The notes under the pieces were generated by a model that was not told the origin of the DNA, did not search any database, and saw only the letters and a program-made list of their open reading frames with translations. Shown one piece after another: positions 45,935 through 58,379 of a stretch of DNA of 64,000 nucleotides. The DNA comes from Diorhabda sublineata. Lineage: Eukaryota; Arthropoda; Insecta; Coleoptera; Chrysomelidae. The translations under genes and the position numbers were made by a program. The stretch lies in assembly GCF_026230105.1 (NCBI RefSeq), contig NC_079482.1, positions 8,432,001 through 8,496,000 on the forward strand. Reading direction: 5' to 3'. The first letter of the stretch is position 1; every line of letters starts with the position of its first letter.

Positions 45935-46215
45935 GTCTGAAGGCGAACTCGGTGTTCATGAGTCACGTTTCCTTGTCAAGTAGGTCTTGCAAAAACTGCT
46001 CTAGGCGGGATTATGGAGGACAGCTCGAAAGTGCATTTTTCGTGGTAGTATCGGTGAAACTCAGTCAGGTCGGCGACCTTTCTTCTATGCTCTATCTGAA
46101 CAAGTTTCTGGACAACTCTGTATTGCGTCGAGCATCTTCAGGGTACGCTTGGAGGCCGAGCTCCAAATGTACGAGCAATATTCTAAAGTTGGACGAATCA
46201 GAACGTCATAGTGAC
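45935..46215 (-). pseudogene. Non-LTR reverse transcriptase C-terminal fragment
   Basis: Minus strand: RHYDVLIRPTLEYCSYIWSS and ASKRTLKMLDAIQ (about 46210-46110). After a frameshift it continues with a region translating as RKVADLTEFHRYYHEKCTFE and LSSIIPPRAVFARPT (about 46070-45970). VRPxLEYCSxVWxxAxxxxLxxLDxxQ and RRxVADLxxFxRYYxGxCSxELxxxIPP are familiar C-terminal blocks of jockey/CR1-type polymerases. The overlapping plus-strand frame at 45952-46263 is a shadow of this. Confidence 0.72.
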
Positions 46216-46643
46216 GTTGCTAGTAAACAGATTCATATAAAGGGTGTCAAAAAAGGTCTCTAGGATAGATAGAAAGCTGCAAAATAATTGGTATTTGCTT
46301 GGTAGAAAATGTTCCTAACTTAATTGGTATTCAAGATAAAGGGCGTTGGGAAAAAATTATATTTTTCAAAATTTTGCAAAACCACTGGCATTATTGTATT
46401 GAAATTTCATACCAGTATGTTCTGGAAGCTGATAAATCCCACAAATTTGTTTTTATATCGACCCTCATAGAGGGCACTAATTACACGGTTAGTGTTAAGT
46501 ATTATTGAACATAACTTTGTTTACGTTATTAATCAAAATGTCGGAATATTTTGATTTGAAAATAATAGTAATAATAGATACTGCAATAGAAAAAGAATGA
46601 ATTAGAATAAGTGTTCAAACGTATATAAAATATTAAAACAATA
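46216..46643. other. Non-coding, unassigned
   Basis: The frame at 46299-46508 has no recognised motif. Contains ccctcatagagggc, a short inverted repeat. Confidence 0.35.
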
Positions 46644-47470
46644 ATGGATATAAGAATGAAAAAGTTAGTGGAACCAGATATAGGGGAGAATCAAAAAGGT
46701 TTTAGACAAGAAAAATCAACAGTGGATGACATTCATACTAAAAAACAAGAGATCAATCAATGCTGTGAGTATAACATTGGAATGCTAATGCTATTCATCA
46801 ACACTCTGAAAGGAGGACAAATATAAAGGATATGGAAAAAGTGAAAGATCCCAAAAATTAATACAATTAGAAAAACTGACTATGATAAATTCTACGGTAG
46901 GGGTAATGGCAAAAGAAGGACCATCGAGGCATTTGAAATAAATGTTGGAGTAAGGCAACATGATGGACCCAAAATTCCCACAAATTGTAACGGAGGCAGG
47001 AAAGAGAGGATTCAAAATAAATCAGAAAAAGACAAAATTATGCAAATTGAAAGATTAAAATCGCATGAACGAGGAGGCCACTGAACCGGTGCTTCTGCAA
47101 GGAAGTTCGCAAACTTCTGTTCTAAGTAGTCGACACCTTTAAGTACTTAGGAACAGTGATAAGCAACAAAAAAAGACAATGATTTCATGCAGGATATAGG
47201 ACATATAAGTACAAAATTATAATGCAGGGCATGAGAATAAGTCGAGAAACTAAATTAAGAGTGATAAAATTAGTGGTTACAAACGCTGCGGAAACTATGA
47301 GACTAACAAATATGAGGGAAGAATAATTAGAAAAAATTATGGACCAGTGAAAGTTGGAAATAATGAATAGACTTGTGAACTATGAAATGAAGAATATATG
47401 AGAAAATGAGGCTATAGTAAACATAATTGAAGCAAAAAGGAAACAACGATACGTACGCAATAAAATAATT
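46644..47470 (+). pseudogene. Decayed non-LTR reverse transcriptase (RTE-like)
   Basis: KLVEPDIGENQKGFRQEKST followed by VDDIHTKKQEINQCCEYNIG and MLMLFI at 46660-46802 is the RT block around GFRKGRSTxDxI...CxEYN...FIDF. Later pieces include LTMINSTVGVMAKEGPSRHL (in broken frame), INVGVRQHDGP (the GVRQGDxLSP block, degraded) and DTFKYLGTVISNKK (about 47131-47172), a hallmark near the end of these polymerases. The YADD region is not visible. Many stops; non-functional. Confidence 0.72.
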
Positions 47471-48099
47471 GATAAACGGCAGGGAACTGTGTAATACGAA
47501 ATACGTTTCTTGGCAATGGCTTTCAATTGTTCTAAATGTATTTCATGAGGTAAGTTTCCCTTAGGAACTGCTGCACTAGAGTTTTCTGAACACCTTCCCT
47601 TAAAGCACCCTGTGTTAGAGTGATGTATCTGATTTAGCCACTGTTTGGGAATGGAAAAAAAATTGGAAGTGCTTCTATGACGGGCACTTATTGAGACAAG
47701 TACAAATAAAAGCTGAAACATTCAATTTAGTATGTTAAATTTCCTACATTATTTCTGAAGTAGTTTAATGCCATTCATATAAATTTAGAATAGCTAATGA
47801 AAAACCGTAACGAATCCTCTTGAGAATAGCGTGAAACAACAGTGTATTAACAAAGTTGATGATTTTGCAAACGATGTAATACGAAAAACATTTCATCGCT
47901 TTCACGCACGTTAAAAATTAGATCCTGTCATGATATATCTCTGTTTGTACACATGTTCGTTAATTGCATAGTGACCATATTAATTGCATTATAAAACCGT
48001 TGGAAGTGCTTTATAGATTTTTACCAAGCTTTCATTATCGTCCATTGTAACAGGTGACAAATGGAAGTTGCCAAAAGTAATCACTTGAGATGATTGCAG
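47471..48099. other. Unassigned, one minus-strand frame of uncertain nature
   Basis: The minus-strand frame 47380-47721 contains a compositionally normal middle (WLNQIHHSNTGCFKGRCSEN) but hydrophobic AT-driven ends. No family recognised. It may be another retroelement piece. Confidence 0.3.
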
Positions 48100-48460
48100 G
48101 GGAGAAATAATAAAAACGTGCAATTAGTCACTGAAGTAGTCATTTTTATTTGAAATAGGTTTCAGTTTAATTGAACATTCTCAACAGACAAAAAAATTCA
48201 AAAAACAAAGTGACAAAACCTGGCTAGGGAATGACTATTAATAGTAATATTCTCGAACTGATGCTCATCTGAATTTGCAAAATGATAGTCATTTTTGAAA
48301 GCTACGAAAAATTTGTTCAATTGTGGATGAAGAAATATTAGAAATTCCTTTTCTAATAGTATTTCGTCTTAGGTTTTTCTGCAGAACTGTAATCTTCTAG
48401 GAAACCCCATAAGAAGAAATCACACGGTTTAAGTTCGGTTAGTACTGGGGTCATTCTATA
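48100..48460 (-). pseudogene. mariner-like transposase C-terminal relic
   Basis: Minus strand: CDFFLWGFLEDYSSAEKPKT near 48430-48370 matches the SPDLTPCDFFLWGFLKDxVY block of the family at 48-892. Weak tail similarity follows. The upstream catalytic blocks were not found. Confidence 0.58.
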
Positions 48461-50949
48461 GATACGTGTTCATACTTGAGATATCCAAAACCGATAACGC
48501 GTTCATCATAAACTTCTAAACTTGGTACGAAAACCTCTATATCCTTCAGTATAGTTTTTCCATCTAGAATGTAAGCACTTGATGAGATCCACCTTTTCTT
48601 TCGAAAGGTCACTGATTTTAAAGTAAACGTACTGCTCTTTACGCCGTCTCAATAGAAACTAACAACATTCTAGAATATATCTAGGTGAGCCGAACCTTAT
48701 ACGGAAAGAGGGGGAAAGAGATGCATATACTTTAGGCAACTTCCCTTTTGTCACCCGTATATACGAGGGTAGTTTAACGGTAAACTTTCGCTACGGTGAT
48801 CTGCCAAAATTGTACATAAATTTGACAGTTTGGTATATAAAGGAAACTGTTTCCTTTGTTAAAGGAATTTAGAGACAAAAAATTCCGAACGATTAAAAAG
48901 AACCAGGAAAAGTTACGTAAATATGACCATCGCTAACTACTTCAGTTATGTTGATAACATCCGTAGACTTTTAAACTGATCGGTTATGCAAATTATGCAA
49001 TGATTTACAAAAAGATAAATATATAAAAAGCTACCTACAAGGTCGCTGCGGTGATTGCTTAATGCTGATTAATAGTCTGCAAGCAGTTTAAATGAAAATG
49101 AATGTTCTGATACCTTCAAAACTAATCATTGTAAAGTTTTCTGTCGACGTGTCAAAATGAATAAAACTTGGGTACACTATTATATCCTAGAAACAATGTT
49201 TTGAAATTAAAGAAAAAACGACCACATTATATAAGTATTAAAAATCATCTATCTGTCAACCCCGAAAACGTAATCATCCTTCAAACCACCCTCCTAATCT
49301 ACTGAGTGTTCCGGGAGTGTGTAGATGACGTGAAAATAATGCTGTGACTATTTCTAAATTATACTTTGGAATATTATGAATTTTTAATGGATGTTTCCAC
49401 ATAAATAATTCTACACCACTATCTGAAGGCCAGGTGCAGCTCATGCCCAATAATTAAAAACCCGTATCATCAAACATTTCTTGGAGAACTAATAAATGAG
49501 TAAATAAACATTTGTACTACATACTATCGAAAATCATATTACTAATGAGCGATAGAATAAACTTCCATAGTGACGCAAGGCAGAATATTGTAATGTTCGA
49601 AGAAATATCCTCCGTAGACTCAAGAAGTGTGTAGAAGTGCAAGGTGCCCACTTCGAACAGTTATTATAATTTTTATTTTTCTACATTCCAATTTTTTTAT
49701 GTACCTAAGTAACACGATGTTCAACAGTATGCAGTTCAATTAGAAATGTTTGATTGTGTTTCGATACCTCTTGTAAGTATTTTCAATAAATAACTACGAT
49801 TTATGATAATTTTTTTCAGAATTTATCTTTATGTCGAACGGTTTTCTTGGCATGTACAACGATTTACAAATTTACAAATGTCCAAACCATAAATTCTATC
49901 GAGTTAAACAAAGAGTACCTTTTTGTTGAAAAATCGATTCAAAAACTCATTATTGTTATCTTTATCACAATTCAATTGTTAATATATCAGTATATTCACT
50001 TTTATTTCTTACAATTTGTTCATATTCAAAGAACAACCAGCAAGTTGTATTTGGAGTTGAAGATTCCTTTAAAACTCACTGTATTTAGTTAAAGATCTGC
50101 CATAAAAGTGACACAGCCTAAAACTATTAAAAAACAAATTTTGAATATTCTAATTTTAGCGGGTATAAAGCAACAAGTGTTCTCGAAAATATAACACTTT
50201 CAGATTTCTTCTTAAACTTATTGCTATTCAAATAAATTGTATAAATTAAAAATAAGTTTTAGTACAAATACAAAAATTTACCTTGAACAAATTAAAATTT
50301 CACTATTAGCACAACCACAAAAAAAACTATTAATAATTTTTGGTGATGACTGAATGAATCAGTAAACCGGCGAGTGTATTCCGCACCAGAGACTGTGACT
50401 GTATTGTTGTCTGCTTTATATAAATATATGCGATTTAGAGTTTTCCAAAAACACGTCACGTATCGAGAAGTACACACACGTATCTAGTACTTATCATATA
50501 CACAATCTCACGTTTATCTGTAAGCTTACAGGATGATTAAGGATCAAACAGATCCGGCCTAATAAGCTAAAATATTAAATCGAAAAACCTTTGATGTACT
50601 ACTAGAGGGATTTTTGGAATCCAAATTAAATTAAAATTAATTTTATTAATTGAATGTGGAATAAAATAAAAGTGTAATCGGGAGAGCCATAATTTTTAGC
50701 GCATTCTTTACAAAAAAATGCGCTACTATTACCATTTTTTTCATCCGTTCGTCTGTAGCAACGATATCTCCTCACAGGAAGCATGTAACGAGCTCGGATT
50801 TTTTGCGTTTAATTCTTGTAAAGCTGTAGATGAGATGAAACGAAGGAAATTTTGAGCATTATTAGGAAAAAAATTGATGAAAATAACTAGATTGTGATCC
50901 CATTGGCCAAATGACCTCAAATGAGATGAATGTACGTGAATTGATATCA
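48461..50949. other. Nothing recognised
   Basis: AT-rich. Frames at 49847-50092, 50292-50477 and 50741-50950 are motif-free. No splice-consistent exon found. Confidence 0.45.
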
Positions 50950-51054
50950 ATCAACGTCAATAGACATCATAAGACATCGATCAACGTCAATAGACATCAT
51001 AAGACATCGATCAACGTCAATAGACATCATAAGACATCGATCAACATCAAATGA
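50950..51054. repeat. 30-bp minisatellite, about 3.4 units
   Basis: The unit starting ATCAACGTCAATAGACATCA and ending TAAGACATCG is repeated exactly at 50950-50979, 50980-51009 and 51010-51039, followed by a partial divergent unit. Internally it is built from related GACATC/AACGTC words, so it may have grown from a shorter repeat. Confidence 0.93.
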
Positions 51055-53009
51055 CAATAGCCATTAACTGGCTTCAATGGACTTTATTTTAAGACATTTG
51101 ATGATATTTTTCATTTCATAAACCAATTATTATGAGAATTGTCAACAAATAATATGAACAAAATTTTAGAAGTAAATAAAATTATTGATATTTCTCTTGT
51201 TTAATTTTTCAAGGAAATTTCCTCTTATAAATTCAGATTTTTGTTAATATTCACTGATTGCCAACGGTAAAAACTGCCATATAATCTCTCGTGCCGAGAT
51301 GACAACGACTTTTTAATTGTTTGATATTGTGGTAAATGTTAGAATCTCAAAGTTGACTGTGTTTGGACTAGTCATGAGGTAAACAAAGGGTGCACATATA
51401 TTCTATAATAAGAATCTATATATTCTAAACACCCAGAACTTACTATTTGTTGCAAACATATATTAGAGAACACATTTAATAGGGAATCGTGAAATATTGT
51501 TACATATGTCAATTGACAGTGGTCGAAAAATTGCAGATTTATGGCGCAACTTTGAAATAGTCTTAACATATGAATAAAAATGTAAAAATATATATTATTT
51601 AAAGGTCTTTGAGCTACAACCGTCCGCTTAGCATTAACATTTTAGGTGCGTAGTTGCAGAGTTATCTAGTAAAAAGAATTGAAAATATGAGGCAATAAGG
51701 TTTTTCTCCAAAATTACTGTCAATGTAAATACTATACAAGATATCAGAAAGTTTGACTAAATTGTAGACAATTAATTTTACGATACATAATTCCCGAGAT
51801 TTAAAAAACCCAAAAATTGGATCCTCGAATCCGTCGGATTAAACGCTGCTGCTGGGAATCGAAGTAATTGAGTCAAAAATAGTGTTCTAAATATCTCCTC
51901 CTACACCTTTTTTGAGGATTTGGTGACTGGGTTAATGGAGACGAAACTGTTTTGTAAATATGACCAAATAAACACCGGTTTAGATGCAGCAATATTAATT
52001 CATAATGGAGAAGAAGTTTTGACTGAGTAATGCTTTCCAAGTTAATGGTATTCCTTTCGATTATCTATGATTTCTCAACATCAACATCAAGAAAAGCTTT
52101 TATCATGAAATGATTTCACCAGATAACCTTTAAAAATTAGTAATTTAGAATTCAAGAATCTATGGATTCTAAATGACTAGTATTGTTTGCAATACATTGA
52201 GATAGTAATTGATAACTGTCAACCTAATCAGAAGTGAAACGCATTCTCCCGAAATACGTAACAGTTTAAGAATCTTGATTGAATCACTTCATATAATCTA
52301 GACATAAACCTTGAGAAACTATTGATAATATCAGTAATAAACAAAAACTTAGAGCATTCTACATGCGGCAAAAGCAATAAAAGTAGAATAACTGAACTTA
52401 TTAGTTAGAATCTTTTATCAATAGAAACTAAGTAGTATTAAAAATACATACTTCGTATGTTTATATGGAAGTCTATTGATCAATCCAGTATGTTGGTCAG
52501 TTAGGAATTGATTTGAAAACCCGTAAGTAAATTTAAAAGTTACTTCATCCTTTGACACATACTGTACAATCGTAATTATTAGAGTTTGAGAGATTTCGGC
52601 GAATACCTTTTTCTGATTCAATTTTAGACTACAATTGATTCACATCTATTCCCCTTAGTAATTGTTTCTCATTTAGCTAGATAAAAACATCAAAACAATT
52701 TAAAAAAATTTTGCCAATCATTCTTTCAATATTTATTTTTGCAATAGTAAATTGCCACCTAGTGGAATCAAACGTGACTAGTAACTATTCAAAGGTAAAC
52801 GTCTGTCAGCTGTTCAGCCTGAAGCCTACTTATTCAAACGTGATGTCCACCGTGTCTGTAGAAAAACTCGTATACCGTAGCCTTCGTTTGTATAGGGACT
52901 GTTTTCTGTTTTGCCTTAAAATTGTTGTGAAATTTCACATGCATGAAGTTTGGAAAAACTACTTCTGAAACTCATAATTTATTGAAAAAAGTGTATGGGA
53001 ATGTCTTGT
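51055..53009. other. Nothing recognised
   Basis: AT-rich; the frame at 52711-52968 starts with a hydrophobic stretch but has no supporting context. Confidence 0.4.
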
Positions 53010-53560
53010 CCTCGTATTTTTTTAGTGGTTTTAACGTTTGTAAGGCGGACGATCAGATGTTGAGATTTATGTTCAGGTGTCACTTCCACGTCAAAAACGG
53101 ATGAATATTTCAAAAAAGTCGGTAATCTTATTCGAATTAAACGTCGCCTGATATTCGTGCGATTCTTAAATCTATGAGAATTGACAAAGAATGTGTACGA
53201 CAAAGTTTACCTGAAAATTTTAACATGCGAAAAGTGTGTGCAATATTGTTGTCTCATTCCGTTCTGTCCGTCAAGAACTTTCTAGCCAAATACAACATCC
53301 CAGTGAAAGACTACCCATCTTAATCGCCGGATATTGCACCGTGCGTCATCTACCCTAAGGTCAAATTTTCATTAAAGTTTTAAGTATGTTGAAGCTATGG
53401 AAGAAAAAAAAGACCTCCTGCACTGTTTAGAACAATACATAATTCCAAAATAAAGTATTTTACATGACCAGTTTCGTTATCGTTATCTAGAAGTTTGCAT
53501 TTTCAATTATGATTTATTTCAACTTAAACCTCAAGATTGAGGAAGTGAATGTATTTATTG
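53010..53560 (+). pseudogene. Internally deleted mariner transposase
   Basis: TSTSKTDEYFKKVGNLIRIK (about 53083-53142) and, in another frame, RIDKECVRQSLPENFNMRKV then CA (about 53172-53232) match the segment after the helix-turn-helix. The next residues jump to HSVLSVKNFLAKYNIPVKDY, then SPDIAP (about 53255-53340), which is beyond the second catalytic Asp. An internal deletion has therefore removed the first two catalytic blocks. VEAMEEKKDLLHCLEQY near 53390-53440 is the C-terminal region. The minus-strand frame 52979-53203 is a shadow. Confidence 0.75.
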
Positions 53561-54111
53561 ATGAAAACTATCTGAGCATTTAAACCCTGATCAGGTTAAC
53601 TCGATCATAGTTTCCGAAAAGCCTTATACTTTCTAATGAAAATATCGTTTCCGTGTCATACTATCGTGTTGCCTGTTTTGTGAACGTGGAACTTTTCAAA
53701 GTTGCGAACTCTACATTATCTCTTTAGCAATCCCAAATATTTTTTCACCTCGACTCCTTTAGAGGTAGTGCCCTATTCTCGATGATTCTCTTATAAAATT
53801 AAGAATTCACACTAGCAGCAATTATTTTTTTCTCATTTGATAACTAAGATTTAATTTCTTTGGAAATATCGGACCTCATACTTAGTGTAATCAACTATGC
53901 ATGTCACTCCTTCATTTGAATATCAATACTATAAAAGACGTAATTTTTAGGCGTCAGTTGAACTTCTTGATATTTATTTCTTTACAAACATCGAATATAG
54001 GTGTAGAAAAATAAACTTTGGGTTGATACCTATATGTTTCTGCTCATCTCAATATTCTGTAAGCGATCATGACCTTGTCTACTGTCTTTGTAATTTGTCG
54101 TAACGGTAATA
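53561..54111. other. Nothing recognised
   Basis: AT-rich. Around 53591-53608 tcaggttaactcgatcat resembles part of the inverted repeat at 5376-5485. Confidence 0.4.
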
Positions 54112-54480
54112 CGAGGATGGTATCAGAAGTATATGGCCCAACAAAGAAAATACAAAAATTTTGGAAAAAAATATATTTATTTCTCAACGTAATCTTTTTT
54201 TAGCTGCATACACTTGTCCCAGCGATATTTAATAAGTTCTTAACCCTTTTTATGATAGAAGCCGTCAAGCTCCTCACAATAATATTAACTGTCAACATCA
54301 AATGCGGCACCCATCTTGCGCACGGCTTTCTCACTTTTGCAGCACTTTTTGAAATGTTTGCTATGTCTGCCAGCTCGCGAACTTTTAGTCGAGTAGTCAT
54401 CCAGTACTGTTTTGTGGATTTCCTCAACATTTTTGGAGTCGTCACCTCATTGTGGAAAATTCTTTACATTGCCGCTTTAT
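54112..54480 (-). pseudogene. CGAGG-type mariner, internally deleted
   Basis: The plus strand at 54112 reads CGAGGATGGTATCAGAAGTA after TA (54110-54111), the terminal repeat of the family at 37946. On the minus strand TPKMLRKSTKQYWMTTRLKV, then RELADIANISKSAA is the N-terminal helix-turn-helix. It is followed soon by IIKRVKNLLNIAGTSVC, a decayed version of the IELIEHRWEKCI C-terminus. The whole catalytic core is deleted, as in the copy at 20635. The far end was not found. Confidence 0.75.
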
Positions 54481-54829
54481 CGAAAATATTCAGTTTTTCC
54501 TGTTTTGCGCTAAGATCAGTTTACAAATAACTGTTTTAAATTACTTTTACTTCAGATAAAACTGTCATTGGTTAGCTAAAGTCATCTCTTACAATAATCT
54601 TCATCGAGCGTGCACCGTAGAATGCAAAAAGTCCTGGGAAAAAACAAAATGCACCGTTCCACTTTTACTTGCAACAGAAATTAACAGTTGTTTTGGAAGA
54701 AGACTAGTATTTTGTAGGAAGGCTTGACAAAAAGTTAATCAACAGGGAGACTTTGTCGACTATGTTTAAAGTCACGTTTAAAGAAATGATTGTGTTAACA
54801 GGCAAAACCTTCACTATTATTCATCAACT
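54481..54829. other. Nothing recognised
   Basis: Spacer between two transposase relics; may include ends of either. Confidence 0.35.
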
Positions 54830-55210
54830 AATCCATATCACATAGTGACACACAGTCAAACTAGATGGTCGTTGAATGTGTGGGAAGGTATTGTTGGTGA
54901 ACATATAGTAAGACCATATTTTTTTGACATATAAATGCTGAGATATGTTTAGATTTTCTAGTAAACCAATTACCTCTTTTATTGGAAGAATTCCTACTTC
55001 GTACACGTCAAAGGATGTGATTTTAGTATGATGAAGCGTTTGCTCCCGCTTATCAATTACAATAGGTAACTGAATGAACTATTTCCTACAGTAACCACCA
55101 AGGACGCCTGATTTCAATAAAATGGACTCATTTTTCTGGGGTCACATTAAGAAGGAAATGTACAAAATACCTCCAGCAAGGAATGACTTAATTTCGTTTC
55201 TGTAGAAATG
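54830..55210 (+). pseudogene. mariner-like transposase relic, DDE region
   Basis: TRWSLNVWEGIVGEHIVRPY followed by FFD (about 54860-54930) matches the WSxNVWxGIVGxxIxGPYFFD block. QLPLLLEEF follows near 54970. Then MDSFFWGHIKKEMYKIPP (about 55120-55175) corresponds to the DFFLWGxLKxxVYxxPP block. Frames shift between blocks. The family is the same broad type as the element at 48-892 but much more diverged. The minus-strand frame 54824-55006 is a shadow. Confidence 0.68.
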
Positions 55211-57864
55211 CTTTTTAATATGAGTAACTCTTTCTATTTGCTTCTACAGTATCAAATAGCAATGATGATATGTTTTTGACAAATAAATCATATCCAATAT
55301 AATAATCAAATAATTTTAAAATGTGAACACTAATGATGTCTATAATCCCCCAAATTTTCAAACTGATATCTCAAAGGCACTAAACTTTATCACAGTAATC
55401 AATCACGCAGTACAGTAGGTGATGTTGAAACAAAAAATTTACCGAATATAAAGTTGATTGTTTCTTATCTAATTTTCAAATTGATATCTCAAAGGCACTA
55501 AACTTTATGAAAGTAATCAATCACCCAGTACAGTGGTACTAGGTTTGTTTCCTATCTCAATTAAGCTCAAAGTGATGATTAAATTAATTCAGAGTACAAA
55601 TTTTTAATTTCATATTAGCACAAACAATATTCATAAATACCTTGTGAAGTAAAATTTTCAAAATTTTCATACGAGTTTAAATAAGCACAATAAATTTTTT
55701 AATTGAGTAGGTATACATTAATACTATATAATTTGTTTTGATACCAAACATTACTTTGTTTAGCAAAAATAAACATAATGATATAAAATGTAATGACCGC
55801 TTATTAATATTAACACTCAATATAAACAACGATACGTAGTGCTCAAGGTAGTTTGCATGTCGATTTTAATTCGTAGGCTTGGTTTAGCTTTAGTGGGTTG
55901 ACATAAATATTTATTTTATTGTCCCGATAATAACTAAATATGATGGGTCGATAATATAATGGAGTGGTTGAATTGGTTTGACAACGTGAATAATTTGAAT
56001 GAATCAAATAAAACGAAATAAAGATAAGGTTTATAGTTTATTTCAGAAAGGTATAATTATAAAACATAACACAAAGATAATTTGATATACACATTTCTAA
56101 ATTTAAAAAAGTCAAAACATGTTTTACATATTTCAAAAACTAATTTTCAATCAGAAGAGACCTAGAATCAATACGATTTAGCAAGAATAACTCTTGTTAA
56201 TTTATATATCAATTATTCATCTGCTCTTATGCAAATAATGGTATCTATGTACAATATGAGATATGATAATTCATTATTATAACTTAATATTATAAATAGG
56301 AATTATTTATGAACCGAATATCAAGGGTATTCTGTACTTAGTGATGAGTAAATATGAGAACAAGACTAAGACCAGGTTAGTTTTAGTCTTACATATGTGG
56401 TCTAGGTCTTACAGGATCCAGTCTAGGTAAGTTTTTTTGGATGTTTATTGGATGCGATTTGGCGAAAAAAATTGATTTCACATCTGTAAATATATAATTG
56501 GTGACTTTTTCTTGGAATCCAACTATTTTAATTTCTAGATAGTGGCCAAAATTTATAATTTAAGTTTTTTGCTTTTTTGTTTTAATCGAGGCTGTGTGCG
56601 AGGAGAAAGCTATTCTTAGATTCAACAATTTCACAATTTGATAGACCGTTTAGAAACGGAAGCCTCAATTCCAACAATAAAAACCCACAAAAAACTACAC
56701 AGCCTTGATTTGTAGGACAAGATGAAGAAGACTGTTGAACTCCTCAATATATTTTATAGGTATCCACAGGAATTAAATAATTATATACAACAATATAACA
56801 TAAGTTTTTGCAAATAAAATAATAAAAATGAAAAAATAAGAAAAAAAAATAGAGAGATAAATACATTATGGAATTCCTTATTGTGTACACCTCCAGATCT
56901 AAGTACAAGTCGCTGATAATATCATACAGAATTATTCACCCGATCAATCCAAAAACAAATATAAATGTATATAGAAAATTTTTCAAAATCGTTTCTATGA
57001 ACTTTCTACTTCATATTAAAGAGCAAACTCAGCATATATAATGGAATCAATAACAAAAATTATTTAGAGCTAACGTGAATCAGATAAACGTGTAGCAAAA
57101 AAAAATAAAACCGCCAAAACAATAATTCCAAAAATAGCCCCCGGTGAGAAATATTTGCAAAGGTGATAGATTTAACATTGATTCAACTGTTTTTATCATC
57201 TAGTCAAGGGGTTCTCAACTGGTGTATTACGAGGAAAGGCCACAGACATGTCGTAAGTTGTTAAGACTAGTCTCTAATTCTATAAAGAATACAATTGCTT
57301 CACTGTCGTGTAATTGTTCCCTCTTTGTTTATTAACGACGGAGCCCATTTTTTTCAATAAATAGTACGTGCAATATTTATGAGTTGTTAAGATATTATTG
57401 GAAACAAAAGTTTAAAGCAGCAGTAGTCTCCACAAGGTGAAATTTGTCTTGAACTACGACTTCATCACGACACCAATGTTGAGGTCATCCAGCTCCTTGT
57501 CATTGAAGAAATAGAGAGAAGACACAAAATACATTACAACATTGCGACAAATACTGTTTTTATGGAATTCAGCAAAATAATTTAATGAGAAACTCAAATT
57601 TTCTTAAAGCCGCTTGATATGATGCAATTTCTGACAAAATCAATATATGGGCATAGACGAATATTGCACGTTGCTTCATACTATGCAAGTTTCTTGAAAT
57701 CGCATTATGGTTATCACTGATAAAAATTTATCATTCAAAGTATTTTGTGGATGGTTTGACAATGAAAATGACAAAGTTAGGTGACAAGAAAAAGTAGTCA
57801 ATGCATCACTGGCAATCATTATCTGTTGCTACCTTGCTTTTTGGAGTCTGATGGCCTGAGCACT
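55211..57864. other. AT-rich stretch with one tandem duplication
   Basis: Contains the 118-bp-spaced repeat at 55353-55534. Otherwise no exon or element recognised. Around 56150-56190 it shares a diverged 40-bp segment with 3155-3195. Confidence 0.45.
55353..55534. repeat. Tandem duplication, 118-bp period
   Basis: 64 bp at 55353-55416 (starting aattttcaaactgatatctc) recur at 55471-55534 with 60 identities. Degraded third-unit similarity follows (tatctcaattaagctc). Probably a fragment of a tandem repeat family. Confidence 0.75.
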
Positions 57865-58015
57865 CAGTGGATGGTGGTCCAAGCGTTGGCTAGATAGATC
57901 AAGGAAATACATGAGTTTTGTTAGAAAATCAGACGAAAATGCAATAAAAAATTATTGGAGAATGGATGAAGAACTATTTGAAAAACTCCCAAGGAACGAT
58001 AACTAAGAAATTCTT
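57865..58015 (+). pseudogene. Harbinger/PIF-like transposase N-terminal fragment
   Basis: WWSKRWLDRSRKYMSFVRKS followed by DENAIKNYWRMDEELFEKLP at 57872-57991 matches the N-terminal signature of Harbinger-type transposases (RRWWVRPWLxxRxxxGxxxxLxxELRxxDxxxYxxFLRMxxxxFxxLL). A TAA at 58004 ends the frame. The DDE domain is absent. Confidence 0.62.
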
Positions 58016-58379
58016 GACGAGAGACGTAATATCAGCAGATCAGAAACCCATTTCTCCCTAGAATGGTAAATTGCACGTAATAAAAATGGCACCACACCGA
58101 TGTTGTTGCAAGTGCAAGATCTTGCATGAAATAATCAGCTGCGCATGCTCTTAATAAAAAAATATTGCGTCTTGTATTGCATTATACGTTGTATTTCATC
58201 ATGTCAAGCGGCCTTCGAAATTAACTAATTGTTGTATGTCTGGGTTGATTTTTGTCAAAAGCAGAATATTATCATTTTTCAGAACGATTTCTTGATTCAG
58301 ATTTTCAATTTTCAATCATGGAAAGGTTTTGAAAGCAAATCATTACTCTTCATTTCTAATTCTTTCGAATAATCTTTCA
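58016..58379. other. Nothing recognised
   Basis: AT-rich spacer between the Harbinger-like fragment and Tc1 copy B. Confidence 0.4.

Noticed and set aside
45952..46263. 103-codon plus-strand frame
   Set aside because: It overlaps and mirrors the minus-strand reverse-transcriptase fragment with recognisable motifs.
47380..47721. 113-codon minus-strand frame
   Set aside because: Middle part is compositionally plausible, but both ends look random and no family could be named; kept only as an unassigned region.
52711..52968. Frame with a hydrophobic start resembling a signal peptide (ILSIFIFAIVNCHLVES)
   Set aside because: The rest shows no conserved pattern, there is no splice or polyadenylation context, and AT-rich DNA often yields hydrophobic starts.
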